Assembly (NCBI GenBank): GCA_002432945.1
Contig: DJHE01000026.1
Coordinates: forward strand, 5,208-16,574
Direction: 5' to 3'
DNA length: 11,367 nucleotides
Origin: Synergistaceae bacterium UBA5827
Lineage (GTDB): Bacteria; Synergistota; Synergistia; Synergistales; 79-D21
This document shows positions 6,489-11,367 of the stretch, piece after piece (position 1 is the first letter of the stretch; every line of letters begins with the position of its first letter). The notes below the pieces were generated by a model. The model was not told the origin of the DNA. It saw only the letters and a list, made by a program, of their open reading frames with translations, and did not search any database. A program made the translations under genes and the position numbers.

Positions 6489-6950
6489 CTATTTCTCTTG
6501 GAGCAGTTCCAGCTGGACTGGTGTCGCCATTTCGACCGTGTCGCAAACGGGACAAAGGGAAGCGACCCTTTCCAGGAATTCCCGCTTGGTTTCTTCCGGG
6601 AGGGGAGAATCCAGTTTGACTGAAATCTTGAGGGAAGGGAAGCCCAGGCGGTTCTTCCCTTCCTTTCCCATTCCCCTCGTGAGGTCAACGGTCCCTTGGA
6701 CATCGGCGGAAATGGAATCGATCGGCAGTTGTTCCCGGATCGCCCATGTCCTGGCCGTAGCGACGAAGCAGGCCCCGAGGGCGAAGGCGAGGGTTTCAAG
6801 AGGGCAGGCGTGCGAATCGCCGCCTCCCCAGGATGAAAGGAGATCCACTGCAAGAGTGTGGCCACGGGCCTTGCCTTCGACGACCCTTCCGGGTCCTTCT
6901 TTCAGGGAAACACTGACTGGGAAAAGGATCGGTTTCTCTTCCGCTGGCAT
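6489..6950 (-). CDS. OsmC family protein (thiol-dependent peroxidase-like)
   Basis: A 153-residue protein of usual OsmC/Ohr length. The two family cysteines are visible: C61 in LETLAFALGACFVAT and C133 in SLCPVCDTV. Two more, C49 (HACPLE) and C136 (CPVC), are not part of the standard pair. Family knowledge: OsmC and Ohr reduce organic hydroperoxides; related YhfA-type proteins have unknown roles. ATG 6948-6950 (MPAEEKPILF) is chosen over the longer TTG 6983 because GAGGAGG lies about 10 nt before it, inside the longer frame. It is first in a two-gene unit with the DUF3795-like gene. A promoter at 6997-7025 gives a leader of about 40 nt. The role is probably defence of oxygen-sensitive metabolism, by inference. 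Confidence 0.85.
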   Translation of the reverse strand: MPAEEKPILFPVSVSLKEGPGRVVEGKARGHTLAVDLLSSWGGGDSHACPLETLAFALGACFVATARTWAIREQLPIDSISADVQGTVDLTRGMGKEGKNRLGFPSLKISVKLDSPLPEETKREFLERVASLCPVCDTVEMATPVQLELLQEK

Positions 6951-6996
6951 TGCGCTCAACCCCTCCTCGTAAAGTGAAAACAATCACATGAAGATG

Positions 6997-7025
6997 ATTT
7001 TAGCATACGCAGGAAACTCTTTGAA
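6997..7025 (-). promoter_or_regulatory. Promoter of the OsmC-DUF3795 unit
   Basis: On the minus strand TTCAAA (7020-7025), 17 nt, then TAAAAT (6997-7002), with TG one base upstream of the -10 (extended -10). Start of transcription near 6990. Confidence 0.5.
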
Positions 7026-7053
7026 ATGAAAATTTGCAAGGTAGGGACGCAAT

Positions 7054-7069
7054 GGGGAGAAGCCGGTCA
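7054..7069 (+). repeat. Second copy of the prdAB leader 16-mer
   Basis: Identical to 918-933. It lies 67 nt before the GGTGGCAT block of the relic; in the intact locus the same two words are 105 nt apart, so the order is kept but the spacing has shrunk. Confidence 0.5.
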
Positions 7070-7120
7070 TAGGGTTTGGAATTTGGCTTGAGTGGCGGAT
7101 TCCAGGGAAACTTCACGGAA

Positions 7121-7353
7121 GGTGGCATTTTATTGGTAGGGAATGCTTGCGCTCAAATTTGATTTGCAGCCGCTTTTGATGTGGGGGAAAGCGTTTCCAA
7201 GGTCCCTCAAAGGCGATGAACGCTTCAACCTGGTCTGCGACAGCAGCTCCAGGGGCATCCCCGGTGACACTAAGACAGCCAACCGCGGAGCCCCGCGTGG
7301 AGTGTCGCCCATAAGCATCCAGGCAAGAACGTGTCCTTGCCCATCGGGTACTG
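7121..7353 (+). pseudogene. Decayed second copy of the prdAB selenoprotein fusion
   Basis: Five blocks match the intact gene in the same order. GGTGGCAT and GAATGCTTGCGC (7121-7152) match 1023-1055 and encode ECLR. 7181-7215 matches 2262-2293 (GESVSKVPQR against GESVSKAPRR). 7214-7280 matches 2471-2537, ungapped, about 51 of 67 bases (DERFNLVCDS against DARFNLVCDS). 7286-7312 matches 2885-2911, 26 of 27 bases (GAPRGVSPI). 7322-7353 matches 3012-3043, 27 of 32 bases (GKNVSLPIGY against GQNVPLPIEY). The blocks lie in three reading frames, the start GTG is gone and the stop is TGG. Deletions removed the pyruvoyl cysteine, the Sec codon and the SECIS. It cannot make a working enzyme. It ends 12 bp before the convergent dehydrogenase stop. 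Confidence 0.85.
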
Positions 7354-7365
7354 GGCGGGACCAGG

Positions 7366-8361
7366 TTATCGCGTGCGGCGGAATCTCTCGAAATCCGGAT
7401 TTATCAGGCCCGGGATCCTCTCTTCCTTCAGGCAGGCGATTACCGAGTCGATGGCTCCCCGAACCTCCCTGTACAGGGCCTCTGGGGTCCAGGATGAAAG
7501 ATGCGGGGTCAGGATCACGTTTTCCAGCCCCAGCAGCGGATGATCCGGGCCGGGGGGTTCCACCGTGAAGACGTCGAGGGCCGCGAAAGCGATCCTCCCG
7601 CTTCGTATCGCCCTTTCAAGGGCTTCTTCGTCGACTATCTGGGCTCGGGCGGTGTTGACGATTCCGGCATTCGGTTTCATGAGGCCGAGCGCCCGTTCGG
7701 AGAGGAGTCCTCTCGTGGAATCGTTCAGCGTGCAGTGCAGCGTGAGGATGTCGACCCTCGGGAGCAACTCGTCAAGGCTTCCCGCGAATTCCACGCAGGC
7801 CGGTTCGCTGCCGTCGGGCTTGTAAAGGGGGTCGAAGACCAGGGCTTGGCAGTCGAACCCGGCAAGCCGCCGGGCGACTTCGTGCCCGATTGCCCCGTAT
7901 CCGACGATGCCGATGGCCTTCCCCCTCAGTTCCCTGCCGAACATGTCCGTCGTGTTGCGGTTGAGCCCCTTGCCGATGGAGGACGAGATGAAGGGAAAGC
8001 GCCTCAGTCCGTCGAGGATGAGCATGACGGCGAATTCCGCCACCGTTGATGAATTGGCACCGGGGACGTAGGTGACGGCGATCCCCTTCTTGGTGGCGGC
8101 GTCGATGTCGACGTTCGAGGGTTTGCCTCCGCACTTGGCGATGATCCTCAGCCTGGGAAGGAGCTCGAGGTCCTCCGCGGAAAAACCGCAACTCGAGGTG
8201 ATGATGGCGGCGTCCGCATCCGCGGCAAGTTTCATGGTCTCGACGGGGCTTGTCGAATCACCCGGGACGACGAAATCCACCCGTCCGAGTTCTTTCAGTG
8301 GGGCATACCAATCGTCGGGGCCTTCCGGTTCGATGACCAGTATCCGGGTATCCAAGGGCAC
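7366..8361 (-). CDS. D-isomer-specific 2-hydroxyacid dehydrogenase (SerA-like, no ACT domain)
   Basis: A 331-residue NAD(P)-dependent dehydrogenase. The nucleotide-binding motif GYGAIG is at 154-159, with D177 (VFDP) at the end of the next strand, which favours NAD. The catalytic triad is R239 (NTARAQIVDEEAL), E268 (DVFTVEPP) and H287 (TPHLSSW). It ends soon after the substrate-domain return, so it lacks the ACT regulatory domain of long 3-phosphoglycerate dehydrogenases; it could reduce a 2-oxoacid to a D-2-hydroxyacid or act as a short SerA. The start is ambiguous: GTG 8361 has AGGAGG only 3 nt away (8365-8370), whereas TTG 8355 has it at 9 nt, giving 329 residues. It converges on the prdAB relic and diverges from the EamA gene at 8506. 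No clear terminator. Confidence 0.87.
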   Translation of the reverse strand: MPLDTRILVIEPEGPDDWYAPLKELGRVDFVVPGDSTSPVETMKLAADADAAIITSSCGFSAEDLELLPRLRIIAKCGGKPSNVDIDAATKKGIAVTYVPGANSSTVAEFAVMLILDGLRRFPFISSSIGKGLNRNTTDMFGRELRGKAIGIVGYGAIGHEVARRLAGFDCQALVFDPLYKPDGSEPACVEFAGSLDELLPRVDILTLHCTLNDSTRGLLSERALGLMKPNAGIVNTARAQIVDEEALERAIRSGRIAFAALDVFTVEPPGPDHPLLGLENVILTPHLSSWTPEALYREVRGAIDSVIACLKEERIPGLINPDFERFRRTR

Positions 8362-8505
8362 ACTCCTCCTTCCTTGCGTTCCTGCGAAGCCTGCGTGTTT
8401 TCATTTTAATTCGAAGCGCCGGAGCAGGGCAATGGCCTGTTCGCGGATAATGTAACCCGGTGGAGGCATATTTTTATTTTTCTTGTTTTGAGGTTTAAGG
8501 GTAAA

Positions 8506-9447
8506 ATGAATACTTCTGCGGAGGGGGCTTTTTTCTTGGAGAAGAAACGGCTATACATGCTGCTGGGTGACCTTTCGATACTCTTCGTAGCCTTTCTCTG
8601 GGGTGCTACCAACGTGGTCATACGTGACGCGCTGAACGACATCACTCCCCTCTGGTTCTGCGGGATCAGATTTTTCATCGCCTGGATCACCGTCTCGTTC
8701 TTCTTCGGGAAACGTGCGCTTGTGATGAAAAGGCAAGACATGGTTGCCGGAAGCCTCACCGGAATGGTTTTCATACTTGCGTACCTCACCTCGAATGTTG
8801 CCCTGCTTTCGACTACGGCTGGCAACGTGTCATTCATCATATCGATGTCGGTCGTGTTCGTCCCGCTCCTGGTGTGGGTATTTACAAGGCGATTTCCCGG
8901 CTGGCATGTGCTCGTCTCTGTCATTCTCTGCACCATGGGCATGGCAGGCCTTATGCTGGGCAGCAATTTTTCTGTCAATACAGGTGACGCCTGGGGCTTT
9001 GCTTCCATGATGTCCGTAACGGTTTACATCCTCCTGGTGCAGAAGTACGTGGACGGCGTGGACCCTTACGGGCTGTCCTGCTGGCAGTCGTTCGGAGGGA
9101 TGCTGTTGGCGGTTGCGGTGTCGGTAATTTTTGAGCCTTTCCCCGTCCATATAGGAAAAGCGGGATGGATCGCACTTGTTTACTCAGGTACGGTCGCGTT
9201 TGCACTGACACTTGTTCTCCAAACCGTTGCCCAGAAATACACCACTGCGACGCACGCGGCGATACTGCTTTCAACATCGAGCCTGTTCGGGAGCATCCTC
9301 GGGATCATCTTCCTGGACGAGCCGATGACACCGAGGATTTTCGTTGCATCAGCCCTGATCCTGACTGGCGTCATCCTTGTCGAAACGATTCCGGCAATGA
9401 GGAAAAGACACGCACAATTATCAAGCTCCAGCAGCATCTCGGGCTGA
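8506..9447 (+). CDS. EamA/DMT-family transporter
   Basis: A 313-residue integral membrane protein with about ten hydrophobic segments arranged as two EamA repeats. Typical marks are LSILFVAFLWGATNVVIRDA near the N-terminus and the matching second-half segment ALVYSGTVAFALTLVLQTVA followed by LLSTSSLFGSILGIIFLDEP, the usual EamA end signature. The family exports or imports amino acids, metabolites or nucleotide sugars; the substrate cannot be read here. ATG 8506 follows TTTAAGG at 5 nt; TTG 8488 and ATG 8557 are in-frame alternatives. It is divergent from the dehydrogenase and followed after 95 bp by a second EamA gene, so the pair may be co-transcribed. Confidence 0.85.
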   Translation: MNTSAEGAFFLEKKRLYMLLGDLSILFVAFLWGATNVVIRDALNDITPLWFCGIRFFIAWITVSFFFGKRALVMKRQDMVAGSLTGMVFILAYLTSNVALLSTTAGNVSFIISMSVVFVPLLVWVFTRRFPGWHVLVSVILCTMGMAGLMLGSNFSVNTGDAWGFASMMSVTVYILLVQKYVDGVDPYGLSCWQSFGGMLLAVAVSVIFEPFPVHIGKAGWIALVYSGTVAFALTLVLQTVAQKYTTATHAAILLSTSSLFGSILGIIFLDEPMTPRIFVASALILTGVILVETIPAMRKRHAQLSSSSSISG

Positions 9448-9542
9448 TCGGTCGCGATAAAGTTAATCTGGAAAGCAACGGGCTATTCGTCCAGAAGCAG
9501 GACCTTACAGGATGCTATACTCCGGAAAATCCCTTTTGGTGG

Positions 9543-10451
9543 GTGGCTGAGCCCTTGTCAACTATCGCGATCCTTTTCAGTTTTGCAGCGGCTTTCTGCT
9601 GGGCCGTTGCGCCCCTGATCTATCGCCGAAACTTTGGCGGCATATCCCTTTATGAGCTGAATGCAGTCCGGTCCATAGGTTTTACCGGAGGCATGCTTTT
9701 CCTGGCCCTTGTTTTCAACCCGGAGGTCCTCTTGCACATCCCTTCCCCCACGGTAATCGCCGGGGCGGCAGGGGTGACCTTGCTGGCCAACCTTTTGGGA
9801 GATGTCCTCTACATGGCCTCGATTGAAGCGATGGGGGTCAGTTTCGCTGTCGCGGTAACGAGTACCTACCCTTTGGTGACCATTGCTTCTTCCTCCGTCT
9901 GGTTGAAGGAAACACTTTCCTGGCCCCTGGTAACAGGTGCGATCGTCATTATCCTCGGGCTGAACTTGATACGAAAGGGTTATTCCGCGACGGAAATAGG
10001 TCCTAACCTTCGAAAAGGCTTTTTTCTGGCAATCATCGCGGCCGTCCTATGGGGCGTATCCGACACGATGATCCGATGGGCGATCCTGGAGACGAACGTC
10101 GATAGCTTGACCTTCAACCTCTGGAGATCCCTGGCCTTCCTTCCCCTTGCCTGGGGTACCTGGTTAATCAAGTCTTTCAGGGGCTCCAGGAACAGGCACT
10201 TGCTGGAAGTGGTCGGGTTCCGGCGTGGGGTCGAGCTCGCTTTCGTCGGGATGCTGTCGCTGGCAGTCGCAGGAACATTTGTGAACCTCGCCTTGCAGGA
10301 GGCACCTGCCTCGATCGTCATTCCCCTGACTGCGACAAGCCCGCTTCTCTCCACGCTGCTTGCCGTTTTCTTCTTCCGCGAGAAGGTGGCCGGAATGCAA
10401 TGGACGGGAGTTTTTTTCATCGTTGTTGGCTCCGTGCTGGTGTGCAGGTGA
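9543..10451 (+). CDS. Second EamA/DMT-family transporter
   Basis: A roughly 302-residue membrane protein with about ten hydrophobic segments in two EamA repeats: ILFSFAAAFCWAVAPLIYRR opens the first, and AIIAAVLWGVSDTMIRWAIL opens the second, ending in SPLLSTLLAVFFFREKVAG. It is clearly diverged from the neighbour at 8506, so it is not a recent duplicate. The frame is open back to 9165, but that part overlaps the first transporter and is a shadow. GTG 9543 or TTG 9555 are the plausible starts; GGTGGGTGG just before suits TTG 9555. In the 95-bp gap TGCTATACT (9513-9521) could be an extended -10, weakly supported. Substrate unknown. Confidence 0.8.
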   Translation: MAEPLSTIAILFSFAAAFCWAVAPLIYRRNFGGISLYELNAVRSIGFTGGMLFLALVFNPEVLLHIPSPTVIAGAAGVTLLANLLGDVLYMASIEAMGVSFAVAVTSTYPLVTIASSSVWLKETLSWPLVTGAIVIILGLNLIRKGYSATEIGPNLRKGFFLAIIAAVLWGVSDTMIRWAILETNVDSLTFNLWRSLAFLPLAWGTWLIKSFRGSRNRHLLEVVGFRRGVELAFVGMLSLAVAGTFVNLALQEAPASIVIPLTATSPLLSTLLAVFFFREKVAGMQWTGVFFIVVGSVLVCR

Positions 10452-10642
10452 GAGGACAGAGAACCCGAAAGGAAGATTTGTACGAGTTTCCTTTTCTGTC
10501 TCTTTCGCTCTCGATGCGGACTGCGCGAGACCTGCAACGGCAAAATGATCTAAAGCAGAACACAGGAGGGAAGCAGAAAAGATCCACTGGTGCGGATTTG
10601 GCGCGCTATTCGGCAGTGTCCATCCCAGGCTTTTTTCATTTA

Positions 10643-11367
10643 TCAAAACGTTTTTATGTATTTTTCAACCGTATTTATCAGGATTTCTCTATCTTTAGGC
10701 AATGTTCCCTGAATCTTTATTATATTTGTCGGGTGTGTTGTATCGAATAGCATCGGTTTTTTTGGTTCGAGTTTTTCCAATAGTGTTTTTATTTCCAGCA
10801 ATCTCTCGTTTCCGTCTGGAGGGATAAAATCACCTTTTCTTACCATGCTGTCTAGTGCTGTTCCATAAAAGACTGTTAAATTCATAGTGATAACCCTGCT
10901 TGTTATGAACTGGTTGATCATTTTAGCCGTCGCAAATGCGTTATCCACGGACTCTCCTTTACCCGCTATCCCATACATAACAACCGTATTAAATTGTATT
11001 TTCGCTTCGTTTAGTTTTCTTGCTTGCTGGGTTGCCTCATTCACTGTATGTCCCTTATTCATCAATTTCAGGATATCGTCCCTGCCTGTTTCAAAACCGA
11101 TATAAAGGAGCCTAAGTCCCGCATCGTGAAGAATGGATAGTTCATCAACCGAATACCTGGAAATATTCTTTATGGATGCGTAAGAGGCCACACACGCGCA
11201 ATATGGCAAATACTGATGTATCATATCCAGCAATCGCTTCATTTTTCCAAACCCTATTGACATAGGATCTGCACCCGTCAAAAAAACCTTTTCAGTATAG
11301 AGATATCCGCTTCTCAATTGCATTTCGATATCCGCAAATGGAACCTGGCAATATTTTACGTCTTTAT
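10643..11367 (-). CDS. Radical SAM protein, C-terminal part, 5' end missing
   Basis: The frame is open through the right edge: about 241 residues are visible and end at TGA 10643-10645. KVFLTGADPMSI, SYASIKNISRYSVDEL, GLRLLYIGFETGRDDIL, TVVMYGIAGKG and PTNIIKIQGTLPKDRE follow, in order, the barrel strands and tail of a widespread family of radical SAM proteins (COG1032-type, without B12 domain in this part). The CxxxCxxC cluster lies outside the window, so this fragment alone cannot show cluster binding. ATG 11321-11323 is internal, not the start. The gene is visibly more AT-rich than the transporters beside it. The 191-bp gap 10452-10642 before it shows no gene and only a weak AT-rich inverted repeat near 10468-10493. 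Confidence 0.8.
   Translation of the reverse strand, partial: KDVKYCQVPFADIEMQLRSGYLYTEKVFLTGADPMSIGFGKMKRLLDMIHQYLPYCACVASYASIKNISRYSVDELSILHDAGLRLLYIGFETGRDDILKLMNKGHTVNEATQQARKLNEAKIQFNTVVMYGIAGKGESVDNAFATAKMINQFITSRVITMNLTVFYGTALDSMVRKGDFIPPDGNERLLEIKTLLEKLEPKKPMLFDTTHPTNIIKIQGTLPKDREILINTVEKYIKTF

Noticed and set aside
7143..7568. A 141-codon + strand open frame
   Set aside because: Its first half is the in-frame part of the prdAB relic, and the rest is antisense to the dehydrogenase. No ribosome site or complete domain.
7501..8049. A 182-codon + strand open frame
   Set aside because: Antisense shadow of the D-2-hydroxyacid dehydrogenase, whose catalytic residues are all present on the other strand.
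9165..9542. N-terminal extension of the second EamA protein
   Set aside because: It overlaps the first EamA gene in another frame, is hydrophilic and unlike any EamA N-terminus.
1..11367. CRISPR arrays, tRNA or rRNA genes, insertion sequences, phage genes
   Set aside because: I saw no regularly spaced repeats, tRNA-like folds, transposase frames or terminal inverted repeats.

Overview
The window is bacterial DNA with strong AGGAGG-type ribosome binding sites, compact operons and mostly GC-rich coding sequence. The right edge, and to a lesser extent the methyltransferase and DJ-1 genes, look more AT-rich. A selenocysteine-containing D-proline reductase homologue points to an anaerobic, amino-acid-fermenting bacterium that can decode UGA as selenocysteine. 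A member of Synergistota or a GC-rich Firmicute would fit, but nothing in the window proves the lineage.

The centrepiece is at 1032-3044. A PrdA-like proprotein domain, with an internal Leu-Thr-Cys pyruvoyl-forming site, is joined in one reading frame to a PrdB-like selenoprotein domain. The frame crosses an in-frame TGA at 2781-2783 inside a Gly-Sec-Gly-Thr-Cys motif. A perfectly placed hairpin follows (stem 2794-2824, bulged T, 8-nt loop) and looks like a bacterial SECIS. In the characterised clostridial enzyme PrdA and PrdB are separate proteins, so self-cleavage here would leave the pyruvoyl cofactor and the selenocysteine on one chain. No prdC, prdR, prdD, prdE or prdF is in the window, so the substrate is open. 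Divergent from it, running off the left edge, is a class V PLP aminotransferase / cysteine desulfurase-like gene.

To the right lie a 349-bp spacer with a strong hairpin, a SAM methyltransferase (3394-4119), a DJ-1/PfpI protein (4318-4917), then leftward a COG0731-like radical SAM protein (5063-5773) and a two-gene unit of OsmC-like peroxidase and a DUF3795-like cysteine-rich protein (5990-6950). Two related hairpin terminators with conserved flanks bracket the radical SAM gene.

At 7121-7353 is an undescribed decayed second copy of the prdAB fusion. Five collinear blocks of the intact gene survive in three reading frames, with internal deletions that removed the selenocysteine codon. A 16-nt leader match also lies upstream of both copies. 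The relic stops 12 bp short of the end of a convergent D-2-hydroxyacid dehydrogenase (7366-8361). Two EamA/DMT-type membrane transporters follow on the + strand (8506-9447, 9543-10451). The right edge holds the C-terminal part of a leftward, AT-rich radical SAM gene.
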